Below are positions 22,980 to 30,122 of a stretch of 40,493 bases of DNA, piece after piece. Source of the stretch: a virus; IMG/VR virus record IMGVR_UViG_3300035659_000048, positions 1 through 40,493 of that record. One strand, 5' to 3'. Every line of letters starts with the position of its first letter. The stretch's first letter is position 1. Position numbers and translations under genes: made by a program. The notes under the pieces were generated by a model, which made no database searches, was not told where the DNA came from, and saw nothing but the letters and a program-made list of their open reading frames with translations.

Positions 22980-23440
22980 TATTTTGGGAGGTCGTCCCCC
23001 AGCCCGGTGAGTTCCGGCCCCAGCTTGGTGATGATCTCAGACAGTTCGATCACGGCGCCGTATTTGAGCATCGATGAAGCGGGCTGCCCATCCGGCAGTC
23101 CCGCGACTCCCTTGCCGGTCCACCCGACCACAAACAGGTCCACGATTTTACGAGCGTAGGCGAAATTGGCGGCTTCAGTGTCCGTCTTCATCGCCTCTTC
23201 CGTGGCGATCCTGCGGATCATCTCCTGGCGAGCGGTGCCGGGCTTGGGCTTGTCGCTCGGCTTCATGGCGTCAACCATGCGGGTGGCCGCGACGACCGCG
23301 TTACGGCCCCTGCTGCGCGCCTCTGAGAGGATCGCGTCGAACCGGTCCTGATAATCGCCCGTGATGTACCGCAGATGGTACACCGTACCCGAGACCGGAT
23401 CGGTATACGGGTAGGTGCTATCTCTCGTGATCGGAACCAT
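22979..23440 (-). CDS. Tail assembly chaperone (G-like, 153 aa)
   Basis: It lies between the tail tube and tape measure genes, where siphoviruses encode the two overlapping tail chaperones. The ATG at 23440 has AGGAGG upstream. The product starts VPITRDSTYPYTDPVSG, is helical in the middle (ARQEMIRRIATEEAMKTDTE) and ends LGDDLPK-stop. The last codons form the slippery heptamer C-CCA-AAA immediately before TAG. Frameshifting gives a 279-residue fusion with the downstream zinc-ribbon frame, while termination gives this short form. Both forms would bind the tape measure. Confidence 0.75.
   Translation of the reverse strand: MVPITRDSTYPYTDPVSGTVYHLRYITGDYQDRFDAILSEARSRGRNAVVAATRMVDAMKPSDKPKPGTARQEMIRRIATEEAMKTDTEAANFAYARKIVDLFVVGWTGKGVAGLPDGQPASSMLKYGAVIELSEIITKLGPELTGLGDDLPK
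22982..22988 (-). promoter_or_regulatory. Programmed -1 ribosomal frameshift site CCCAAAA
   Basis: On the minus strand the zero frame reads CTC CCA AAA TAG, so C-CCA-AAA is an in-frame X-XXY-YYZ heptamer directly before the stop. A -1 slip gives CCC AAA ATA GTG GCG, which is exactly the frame of the downstream 125-codon ORF. The downstream ORF lacks a ribosome site, and G-T frameshifting in this gene position is well established for long-tailed phages. Confidence 0.72.
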
Positions 23441-23473
23441 GGTGTCCCCTCCTGGTTTGCTGGTGATCCTCGA

Positions 23474-24466
23474 CTATGCCGACGTGCTGCTCGAACTGGA
23501 AGACGAACTGGACGAACTCGATGCGGCGCCGAGAACGCGCAGCACGACGTCATTGCGCACCGCGATGCCTTCGAGGTCCATCGTCTCCACGCCGTTCTCG
23601 TCGCTTGGTGTGGCTTTCGTGACCTGGCAATAGCCGAGGTCGATTTTGATCTGATTGCCGATCGAGTACCACAGCCGGATCGCGCCGAGCGTGCCGGCGA
23701 TGACCGCGGCTTCCGGGTCCACGGTCGCCGTGAGTTCGCGGTAGACCTTCGCGGACCATTTGATCTTGCGATCGGTAATGCGTGATCGGCCGACGTTCGA
23801 GGCAACTGTGGGCATGACCGTCGCTTCCACCTTTTGATTGCCGCTGATCTCCAGACTGATCGGGCGGTAGGCACTGCTGCCATTGATACTCACGGTTGCA
23901 GTGGTGAGCGGCGGGACCGCGTACCGGCTCTTATGGACGGTCGGCTGACTCTGCGTGGTCGGTGCTCCGCCATATTGCCCGGCGCCAGTGAGTTCGACCT
24001 TGCCCATGACCTCGCCCGAAAAGTCGAAATTGAGTTTCCAATCGAACTTGACGTTCCCGGCCTTCGCCAAAAGGCACTGCGACGAGTTGAGATCCCCGCC
24101 GTAACGCCAGACGGTCGCCGATGTCAAGACGGTATTCGACGGTCGAAGGATGTGATACCCATTGTTCCCCGAGCGCGCGAACCCGGCGGCCTGCATGCCC
24201 CTCACCCAATCCGGGACGACGAGCGAATCCTTCGCGCCATACGGGCGGATCGGCGCGGTCAATGTGACGGTCGCCAATTGCCGGCCAACGACTGAGGCGT
24301 CCTGGTCGAACCCGGCGCCGAGGAGATTGACCTCGGTGGTGCGGATGTCCGGTTCGAGCTTGCTGCTGGGATCCGCCTCGAAGAGATCGCCATTCGTGAG
24401 CGTGGTTTCCGGCGTGAGTTCGTCGGCCTGGAGGCGGAGAAGAAACAGGGCTTTTGCGTTGACCAT
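23474..24466 (-). CDS. Major tail tube protein with polyserine C-terminus (330 aa)
   Basis: It lies directly upstream of the tail chaperones and downstream of the tail-terminator-like gene, as expected for the major tail tube protein. It starts VNAKALFLLRLQADELTPE and is strand-rich (TVTLTAPIRPYGAKDSLVV, WKLNFDFSGEVMGKVELTG), in line with a tail-tube beta barrel. The last residues are 12 consecutive serines followed by TSA. The serine codons mix TCG, TCC, TCT, AGT and AGC. Their 5' part is nearly identical in DNA to the start of the polyserine of the first decoration gene (about 22 bases shared), suggesting copying of the module. AAAGGAG precedes the ATG. Confidence 0.8.
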   Translation of the reverse strand: MVNAKALFLLRLQADELTPETTLTNGDLFEADPSSKLEPDIRTTEVNLLGAGFDQDASVVGRQLATVTLTAPIRPYGAKDSLVVPDWVRGMQAAGFARSGNNGYHILRPSNTVLTSATVWRYGGDLNSSQCLLAKAGNVKFDWKLNFDFSGEVMGKVELTGAGQYGGAPTTQSQPTVHKSRYAVPPLTTATVSINGSSAYRPISLEISGNQKVEATVMPTVASNVGRSRITDRKIKWSAKVYRELTATVDPEAAVIAGTLGAIRLWYSIGNQIKIDLGYCQVTKATPSDENGVETMDLEGIAVRNDVVLRVLGAASSSSSSSSSSSSTSA

Positions 24467-24478
24467 AGCGGGACTCCT

Positions 24479-26725
24479 TTACCCAAGTGAATAGGGATTG
24501 TTGACATCGATACGTGTTCGGACCATGATGTTGACATAGACACAGAACTCGACGGCGCCGGATGCTTCATCGACGAGGAAGGCGTTGCCGAATTCTTCTT
24601 GCTCCGTCGAAAGAGCGATGTTACCGCGCGTCTGATCGACCATCAGGCACTTGACGATATCGGCAATGATGTTGCGCGCGAGGTAGGAGATCGCCGGGTT
24701 TGCATCGCCCTCGTCGTTGGCCTGCGTGTAATGCTTGATGGTGTAGCGGAGTTCAGTCATTGCGACTTTGGTGGTCTGAGGATTCGGAGAGCCGACCGGA
24801 CCGCACACCTCGACGTATGGGTATCGTCCGTTGGGCGCGTGGATGAGTTTTTCTTCCTCGACCTTGCCCGGGACGCCACCGTATGAGTCGAGCGTTTCGA
24901 GTGTCGCCACGATGTCGGCGGTGATGCGCGCGGTGATGCAGTCGTCCTCGACGTATTCGAAAGCGGCGTCAACCGTATCGGTTGTGGTGTCGTCCGCAGT
25001 GACCGTGATGTCACAGAGACCGAGTTCGGCGGACGCGGGGACAAGGAAAGAAATCAATTCGTTCTCCCAGCGGATCGGCGTGATCGCCTCGAAAGAATCA
25101 TCGGGCATCGTCAATACGATTGTCCCCGCGGTCGCCCCTGCATCGCGCGTCGTCATCTCGCACAGTGCTCCGCCCGACTTCGGGGCGTAGATCGGTTTGA
25201 TTGACGATATGCGTATCGGGGTCAGAAGCAAAAGAGTCCCGGTCTTCTGCGCCGACGGGTCGGCATATTTGTACCCGGATTGGACTTTCGATTCAAGCGC
25301 ATCCACCCGCCTCGGCGTGATGAGCGCGCCGGGGATGCCGTACTGTGCGCGACCGTCCCAGGTTTCACCGGCAGCGGGGAGCGTTACCGAGGATGCCGGG
25401 ATCGTCGCGCCGGTATATGTGACCCCCGCGACCTTGACCGTCTTAGTCAGCACGAGATCCGCGTTGCCGCCAGCGGGAGCGCTGTTGTTCGCCGCCTGCG
25501 CCGCAGCGATCAGCGCCGCCGTGTCGTGCGCACCGTTGTAGGTGGTATTGCGGGTTTTCGCCGAGTACCCGACTTCCATTCTCGACGTGTCAAGCGTGTC
25601 GTTCCGCGCCGCCTCGTCGAAGGTTCCCGCGATGAGCGAATCCGAGTACCCGATGGACGTCCCTACTAGAATGTTCGGCGCAGTTGTCAACGTGGGAATG
25701 TTGCGCTGGAGACCAGAATCGACGTACACCGAGTTGATTCCATCCCCAAGGGAAATTGCCTTCGCCATTAGTTCGGCGGTGGCTTTCGGCATGAAATTCA
25801 ACCCGACTCGATTCTGGTATGGATCGGCGGATAGGTCAATTGACCCCCCAAGTTGAACCAGAAGTCCACCTGCCGCAGTTACAAATTTTGTTCCATTCGA
25901 ACGATACCCATTGTTCCACTCAACGACTTGGCCGTTTGCGGATACATTGATCCCCACGGTGTTGTTGGTAAACATGCAGTTGAGCGCGTAGTTCCCGATG
26001 ATCGCCAATGCATTGAACCCGGTCCCATTGCCGTCAAAAACGCACTGATTGACAACGCAACCAGCGGTGATCATCTTTATTCCCGAATCGGTGTTGTTGA
26101 CAAACACGCATCCGACGTATGAGTTGTACGGATCTTGGGCGCCGATGACGCAGGATTTGAAGACGCAATCAACGTTCCGTGAGCTATATCCGATGCCATT
26201 CAACGCCATCGTGTTCGCGTTCTGGTAGGTGGTCCCGACAAAAAGGCACTGAACTCCAGCCGTATTGATGCAGTACGACAATTTTCCCGCCCCGGTAGTG
26301 GCGTCGATTAAACAGTTCTGTATGATGCACTGCGCACCAAGTTGATAAATGGCAATGCCATTTTGCGTGTCCACGAGTCCGTGAATGTAAAAATTCTTCA
26401 ACTGAATGTATGCCTTGCTCGCCATCGACAGGGAAACGCTGGTCCCTCCGGCGTTGTTGCTTCCCGTCAACTCGTACCGCGTTCCATCGTCTGCCCACGC
26501 AGCGTTGACTCCAATATATTTAATCAGTCCCGCCGCTGCGGTTCCTGCGACTGCGAGCAGGATGTAGTTGGTCAGCGTTTGGACGCCGCGGCAGTACACG
26601 GTATCACCGGCGGCGACGGGTGTGCCCGCAGCCATAGCGGACGCGAGAGACACCCACGCATCGGTTGTCGTCGTGCCGTTGTTCATGCCCGTCGCGCCGG
26701 GGTATACGTACCAAGTCGATGCCAT
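24479..26725 (-). CDS. Beta-helix protein fused to an Ig-like and a tail-terminator-like domain (748 aa)
   Basis: Residues 1-310 form a right-handed beta-helix: it opens ASTWYVYPGATGMNNGTTTT and then shows repeated short strands with N/C ladders (CIIQNCLIDATTG, CVFKSCVIGAQ, CVVNQCVFDGNGTG, CMFTNNTVGINVS). Residues about 505-593 (ISSIKPIYAPKSGGALCEMT to AAFEYVE) fit an IPT/TIG-type Ig-like domain. Residues about 594-748 fit a siphovirus tail-terminator or minor tail domain (ITADIVATLETLDSYGG, MTELRYTIKHYTQANDEG, IIADIVKCLMVDQTRGN, ending VRTRIDVNNPYSLG). The gene sits where the tail terminator is expected, just before the tail tube. The fusion would place a carbohydrate-binding or cleaving helix at the head-proximal end of the tail, like a collar fibre. 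GAGGAG precedes the start. Confidence 0.7.
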   Translation of the reverse strand: MASTWYVYPGATGMNNGTTTTDAWVSLASAMAAGTPVAAGDTVYCRGVQTLTNYILLAVAGTAAAGLIKYIGVNAAWADDGTRYELTGSNNAGGTSVSLSMASKAYIQLKNFYIHGLVDTQNGIAIYQLGAQCIIQNCLIDATTGAGKLSYCINTAGVQCLFVGTTYQNANTMALNGIGYSSRNVDCVFKSCVIGAQDPYNSYVGCVFVNNTDSGIKMITAGCVVNQCVFDGNGTGFNALAIIGNYALNCMFTNNTVGINVSANGQVVEWNNGYRSNGTKFVTAAGGLLVQLGGSIDLSADPYQNRVGLNFMPKATAELMAKAISLGDGINSVYVDSGLQRNIPTLTTAPNILVGTSIGYSDSLIAGTFDEAARNDTLDTSRMEVGYSAKTRNTTYNGAHDTAALIAAAQAANNSAPAGGNADLVLTKTVKVAGVTYTGATIPASSVTLPAAGETWDGRAQYGIPGALITPRRVDALESKVQSGYKYADPSAQKTGTLLLLTPIRISSIKPIYAPKSGGALCEMTTRDAGATAGTIVLTMPDDSFEAITPIRWENELISFLVPASAELGLCDITVTADDTTTDTVDAAFEYVEDDCITARITADIVATLETLDSYGGVPGKVEEEKLIHAPNGRYPYVEVCGPVGSPNPQTTKVAMTELRYTIKHYTQANDEGDANPAISYLARNIIADIVKCLMVDQTRGNIALSTEQEEFGNAFLVDEASGAVEFCVYVNIMVRTRIDVNNPYSLG

Positions 26726-26736
26726 CCGTCAACTCC

Positions 26737-27087
26737 TCACGCGATGCGGGTGAGCAACTGCGCAATCTGCGTTGGTGCGCCGGTTTCGAGGTACGTCTTG
26801 AATCCCTGAAGATTCGAGAGCAACACGGCCAGATCGGTGCTACTCAAATTGACATTCTTGATCGGATGCGAAGCGACAGGCGTACCGTCGTCGGTTCCCT
26901 GCGTACCGTCGGATTGTGCCGTGTACGTCGGGAGTGCCGCAAACGTGGTTGCATACGCCCGTTGATTGCTGTGCGCGATATACGCAGTTGCCGCGTTGTA
27001 AAGCTGGATGAGTTGCTGTGCATAACTCACCAACGTCGCCGCCGCCTGAAGCGCCTCGTCATTCCTCGTTCCCTGTGGTGCGCTCAT
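26737..27087 (-). CDS. Unknown protein between lysis and tail genes (116 aa)
   Basis: The start has GGGAGGAAAG immediately upstream. The product is alanine-, glutamine- and threonine-rich with an N-terminal helix (NDEALQAAATLVSYAQQLIQ) and a flexible centre (YTAQSDGTQGTDDGTPVAS), ending in a helix (DLAVLLSNLQGFKTYLETG). It ends 11 bases before the beta-helix gene, so it may be a virion subunit or chaperone for that fibre. No family recognised. Confidence 0.65.
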   Translation of the reverse strand: MSAPQGTRNDEALQAAATLVSYAQQLIQLYNAATAYIAHSNQRAYATTFAALPTYTAQSDGTQGTDDGTPVASHPIKNVNLSSTDLAVLLSNLQGFKTYLETGAPTQIAQLLTRIA

Positions 27088-27133
27088 TCTTTCCTCCCGT
27101 GTGTTTATGTGTGATCCTATTCGTCAACGAGTT

Positions 27134-27313
27134 TTATTTCCACATCTTGTCAGCAAAAAAGAAGATCGTCTGCAAAGCAACCGCCCCCATGGTCCCGATG
27201 AACATGAGACGCAATCCATCGAGGTTCTTCCAAAGATCCTGGATGTCTTTCTCGGCGCGTGTCATGCGTGAGCAGTGCTCTTTGTGGTCGTTGCAGTATT
27301 CGTCCTGAGTCAT
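27134..27313 (-). CDS. Small membrane protein of the lysis region, XhlA-like plan (59 aa)
   Basis: The ATG overlaps the stop of the peptidase gene as ATGA. The peptide has an N-terminal C/H segment (EYCNDHKEHC), a charged helix (RAEKDIQDLWKNLDGLR), one transmembrane segment (about residues 36-53, LMFIGTMGAVALQTIFFF) and a short DKMWK tail. A soluble coiled helix followed by one TM and a basic end is the plan of XhlA-type holin partners. It sits with the two-TM holin candidate and the M15 peptidase, so a lysis-accessory or pinholin role is likely; family identity is not certain. Confidence 0.65.
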   Translation of the reverse strand: MTQDEYCNDHKEHCSRMTRAEKDIQDLWKNLDGLRLMFIGTMGAVALQTIFFFADKMWK

Positions 27314-27600
27314 TTTGGATCGTACTCCAGATGCACATGATCGTCTTCGTCAATCACCTGTATCCCTGGACACTTCATGCCGATTGCCGTGCCGATATCG
27401 TGCGCCGTCATTCGTTTCATTGGCAGGATGTCCGCCGCATCCCCCTGATAGTGCAGCGTCCCGCATCCATGCCGGCCATCGCGCCCGTGGGTGACGTACA
27501 AATCCTCGTTCTGTTTCGCCGCGATCCGTTCCAGTATCCGGAGAACGTTCTCTACCTCGCGACTCAGTGGACCCATGAACCCAGGAGCGTTCCAACGCAT
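27310..27600 (-). CDS. M15-type zinc peptidase, probable endolysin (96 aa)
   Basis: The zinc site pattern H50-xx-G-x-A-x-D57 in CGTLHYQGDAADILP and the second site H88-x-H90 in DDHVHLEY match the M15_3/VanY-like peptidases used by phages as cell-wall-cleaving endolysins (L-Ala-D-Glu or D-Ala-D-Ala type). At 96 aa it is shorter than the usual 120-150, lacking the N-terminal helices, but the metal ligands are complete. AGAGGG lies ahead of the ATG. The gene is flanked by a two-TM holin candidate upstream and an XhlA-like gene downstream (ATGA), together forming a lysis cassette placed inside the structural operon. Confidence 0.75.
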   Translation of the reverse strand: MRWNAPGFMGPLSREVENVLRILERIAAKQNEDLYVTHGRDGRHGCGTLHYQGDAADILPMKRMTAHDIGTAIGMKCPGIQVIDEDDHVHLEYDPK

Positions 27601-27603
27601 GTG

Positions 27604-27798
27604 TCACCCTCTTGAGTGCTTCACAAAATCCACGCCTGCATAGAGTGCACCCGACAACGCAGCAACGGCGGCAACGCGAACTTCGGCGGGCATCGGCAAC
27701 CAACAGTGGTCAACGAGAATAACCACAAACCCCACCGCCGCCACTGCCAACATCACCGAAATCCCCTTCGACGCATTACGCCTAACATTATTAGCCAT
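27604..27798 (-). CDS. Two-span membrane protein, holin candidate (64 aa)
   Basis: The start at 27798 (MANNVRRNAS) has GGAGG with 5-base spacing and is preferred to an ATG four codons upstream. Two transmembrane segments are clear, about residues 13-30 (ISVMLAVAAVGFVVILVD) and 41-57 (EVRVAAVAALSGALYAG), with a basic N-terminus (NNVRRNASKG) and a basic C-terminus (DFVKHSRG), the usual plan of small class II holins. It overlaps the upstream gene by 8 bases and ends 3 bases before the M15 peptidase. Expected role: timing and pore formation for release of the peptidase. Confidence 0.68.
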   Translation of the reverse strand: MANNVRRNASKGISVMLAVAAVGFVVILVDHCWLPMPAEVRVAAVAALSGALYAGVDFVKHSRG

Positions 27799-28429
27799 TG
27801 GTTCCTCCAAACAGTTTTTGTGGATCGTATCCGCAACGCCATTTCACCCACCCTGCGGCTTCGGCGTGCGCCTGAGTCTCAAGCGGCGTGACGCCATACC
27901 TCAACCATTCCAGCGGAGCGCCTGCACCCTCTATCGCGAGCATGTGCGCCGTGACCTCAGAACAGTATTCCGCCTTATCGTCACGGTCCTGATTCGGTGC
28001 GCCGAACATCTGGAGAAAAACCCGCCATTGATACGGCTTGCCGACGAAGCCCCATAGCAATTCGCTGATCTTCTCCTCGTCTTCGACCCGAAGCGATTGC
28101 GGTTGACAGACGCATACAACGTGACGCCCGGCGCGGCATTCCTGCGGATAGTATTCGATCTTCCGCCATGTGCAGCGCGGCCACGTCGCTTCGATGAAAC
28201 AGAGATCGCCATCGTGCAGGTCCGGGGCGTTGTTGCAGATGTCGTATCTCAAGTCGTTGTTGTCGAGGATGTCCAGATATTCGTTCCTCCACCGCGCTAC
28301 GTTCGCGCAATGGGACGCGATGTAGGGACTGAAGACATGAGCGAGTTGGTTCTCACCCAGCTTGATGATGCGGCCCAGCGGCGTGAGGGAGTCCGTGGTG
28401 CAGACGAATTGACCGACGCGATAGTCCAT
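27791..28429 (-). CDS. Permuted papain-like (YiiX/NlpC-P60-type) hydrolase (212 aa)
   Basis: The start MDYRVGQFVC at 28429 overlaps the upstream stop (TGATG); the longer frame upstream lacks support. The fold is suggested by a His early (H31 in ENQLAHVFSPYIASHC), a GDLCFIEATW strand, and Cys156 in AEYCSEVTAHML, the YCSE-type nucleophile of YiiX-like permuted NlpC/P60 proteins. These enzymes hydrolyse amide bonds in peptidoglycan or lipid-linked substrates. It lies next to the lysis genes and head completion genes, so it may be a virion-associated wall hydrolase or part of lysis. No signal peptide is present. Confidence 0.66.
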   Translation of the reverse strand: MDYRVGQFVCTTDSLTPLGRIIKLGENQLAHVFSPYIASHCANVARWRNEYLDILDNNDLRYDICNNAPDLHDGDLCFIEATWPRCTWRKIEYYPQECRAGRHVVCVCQPQSLRVEDEEKISELLWGFVGKPYQWRVFLQMFGAPNQDRDDKAEYCSEVTAHMLAIEGAGAPLEWLRYGVTPLETQAHAEAAGWVKWRCGYDPQKLFGGTNG

Positions 28430-29166
28430 CAGTCGAGATTTCCTTTCTCGAATACGGATGCGCTTGCGCGATTGACGACTGCGCGCCCCCGATTGATGAT
28501 CGCCGGCGTTTGCTTCTGCCACCGAGAGTAGAAATCAAGATTCCCCTTGAGCACCTTGGGGATCGTGACCGAACTGACGCCGATCATGAGCAATGCATCG
28601 CGAGGGAATTTCCCGTTTGGCAGTCGCTGTGTCTTGTCGAAATAGTAGAGCTTTCCGTTCTTCTCTATGACTTCCAGGCGCTTCTGAGTTCTGCCGAAAT
28701 GCGAATAGACAGTTGACCGCATTCCAGAATACAGGCTACCCTGTTGCCAGGGACCATTGAAACCGATGCGCTTCAGATTCTCATAGATAGGCACGGGCAT
28801 GAAGCTGTTTGTGGTTGTGCGCCCGCCCGTGTGCATGAGCTTCATGCCTTCGGTCAAGCGGTTCGGATGATTGAGCCCGGCGCCCGCGCGCATCGTCAGC
28901 GTGGCGATCGTCTCGCCATCCACGTAGCCTTTGAACAGATGAGTAATGCGCGTGCTCCAGGTGCCCTCTCGGCCGGACAGCTTCTTGTGCGCCAACGCCG
29001 ACCGATACCCGGCGAAGATCTTTCCGCGCGATCCCTTGCCACCGATGAAGCGCGCCTTCTCATCTATCAACCATGCCTTGAGGAAGCGAGTATAGAGCGA
29101 GGGGGCGAGATGGATGCCCCTGTCGATATTGTCCTTGCCGTAGATGCATGCCTGAAATCGCGCCAT
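28429..29166 (-). CDS. Head-tail region structural protein, function unassigned (245 aa)
   Basis: The ATG overlaps the stop of the FII-like gene (TAATG). In lambda-like order the next gene would be gpZ-like tail completion. The product is basic (ARFQACIYGKDNIDRGIHLA, LKAWLIDEKARFIGGKGSRG, RTQKRLEVIEKNGKLYYFDK, ending INRGRAVVNRASASVFEKGN). The middle is rich in R, K, G and aromatic residues. No catalytic motif was recognised. Tail completion or head-tail joining is inferred from position only. Confidence 0.62.
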   Translation of the reverse strand: MARFQACIYGKDNIDRGIHLAPSLYTRFLKAWLIDEKARFIGGKGSRGKIFAGYRSALAHKKLSGREGTWSTRITHLFKGYVDGETIATLTMRAGAGLNHPNRLTEGMKLMHTGGRTTTNSFMPVPIYENLKRIGFNGPWQQGSLYSGMRSTVYSHFGRTQKRLEVIEKNGKLYYFDKTQRLPNGKFPRDALLMIGVSSVTIPKVLKGNLDFYSRWQKQTPAIINRGRAVVNRASASVFEKGNLD

Positions 29167-29492
29167 TACGCAAGTCCCACTCTATGCGCGCCCTGGTCAG
29201 AGTAGATCAGTCCGGCGGCGAGGTAGGTGGTTTCGGCCACATCATCGGTGCGCTTCTTGACTGCGAACCGATCAGCATTGACGAGGACGGTGGGGACATC
29301 TGCGGTGGAGACTATCACGTCGATTGCGAACTTGCGGTCTTTCTCGGTCTTCCCGGACGGCGATGAGATCCCGCCGCGGTTGACAATGGCTGAGATTCGG
29401 ACAGCGGAACCGCCGCTCGGGGTATAGGTTATCGTTTCCTCAAACCCAACCCCGAGGGAGATTTCCGCCAATCTGTCGAAATCTATCCCCAT
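29166..29492 (-). CDS. FII-like head-tail attachment protein (108 aa)
   Basis: A small strand-rich protein: GIDFDRLAEISLGVGFEETI, then VRISAIVNRGGISSPSGKTE, a strand FAIDVIVSTADVPTVLVNAD and a C-terminal VAETTYLAAGLIYSD. The size, the order of strands and the position after the decoration genes match lambda FII-like proteins that sit between the portal ring and the tail. The ATG at 29492 has an AGGGG-like site upstream. It is coupled to the next gene by TAATG. Confidence 0.7.
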   Translation of the reverse strand: MGIDFDRLAEISLGVGFEETITYTPSGGSAVRISAIVNRGGISSPSGKTEKDRKFAIDVIVSTADVPTVLVNADRFAVKKRTDDVAETTYLAAGLIYSDQGAHRVGLA

Positions 29493-29504
29493 TGTCCATC
29501 GCCC

Positions 29505-30053
29505 CTATCCTTGGCCCGCGGAAGAACTCGAAGACGAGGAACTGGACGAGCTGCTGCTCGAAGACGAACTGCTGCTCGAGCTGCTGCTCGAACTCGATGA
29601 ACTTGACGATGAAGATGACGAGGACGATGAGGATGAAGATGAGGACGAGGACGACGAAGATGATGGAAGACTTTTCATCGTGCCCTGATTCAAATCGACC
29701 TCAACAAACCCGTCGGCAGCAACGGCCGGCTTCGAGCACATACCGACGCAGAAGTCCAAATGCGTCCCTGCCGTCGCGCTGGTATCCGCCTGATTGAGAC
29801 TCGCGTCCCAATAGACATCCGCACCGAGTGCAAATGCGACCGCCGCTTTCTTCACGTTCACACGGCCGTAGATGAGAACCGGCTTCGTTTCCCCGGAAGC
29901 ATTGGCAGCGAGAGACATCGCGGCGATGCGCTTTCCGCTGGTCATCGGAATGGCGATCATCTCTCCGACGGCGATGGTTGCCCCGGTGATGTTCGTGTAA
30001 TTGATCTGCGTTGCCGCATCGACAACTTGGATCTCGATTCCTTCGCGCGCCAT
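29505..30053 (-). CDS. DUF2190 capsid decoration (cement) protein 2 with 48-residue polyserine tail
   Basis: A DUF2190-type capsid cement protein: AREGIEIQVVDAATQINYTN, GATIAVGEMIAIPMTSGKR, VLIYGRVNVKKAA, GADVYWDASLNQAD and DGFVEVDLNQG. It is a clear paralogue of the adjacent 156-aa gene, with the same block order. Residues 131-178 are 48 consecutive serines, followed by AGQG. All six serine codons are used in mixed order (TCA, TCT, TCG, TCC, AGC, AGT), so the run is not a simple DNA repeat. The tail would project from the capsid surface. An intrinsic terminator separates it from the first copy and may lower its expression. AGGAG lies ahead of the start. Confidence 0.82.
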   Translation of the reverse strand: MAREGIEIQVVDAATQINYTNITGATIAVGEMIAIPMTSGKRIAAMSLAANASGETKPVLIYGRVNVKKAAVAFALGADVYWDASLNQADTSATAGTHLDFCVGMCSKPAVAADGFVEVDLNQGTMKSLPSSSSSSSSSSSSSSSSSSSSSSSSSSSSSSSSSSSSSSSSSSSSSSSSAGQG

Positions 30054-30076
30054 GGGGCATCTCCTACGTCAATGTG

Positions 30077-30104
30077 AAAGAAAAGGGCGCGTCCCCTCGC
30101 GCCC
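30077..30104 (-). terminator. Intrinsic terminator between the two decoration genes
   Basis: On the minus strand GGGCGCG-AGGGGA-CGCGCCC (30104-30085), a perfect 7-bp GC stem with a 6-base loop, is followed by TTTTCTTT (30084-30077). It lies 19 bases after the stop of the first decoration gene and 24 bases before the start of the second. It should reduce transcription of everything downstream of the capsid and first cement genes, matching the high demand for those two proteins. Confidence 0.75.
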
Positions 30105-30122
30105 GTCAGTGATCGCTTACGT

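Noticed and set aside
29518-29662. Polyserine DNA viewed as a CRISPR or simple tandem repeat
   Set aside because: No constant unit or spacer structure; the codons vary irregularly while the encoded residue is constant.
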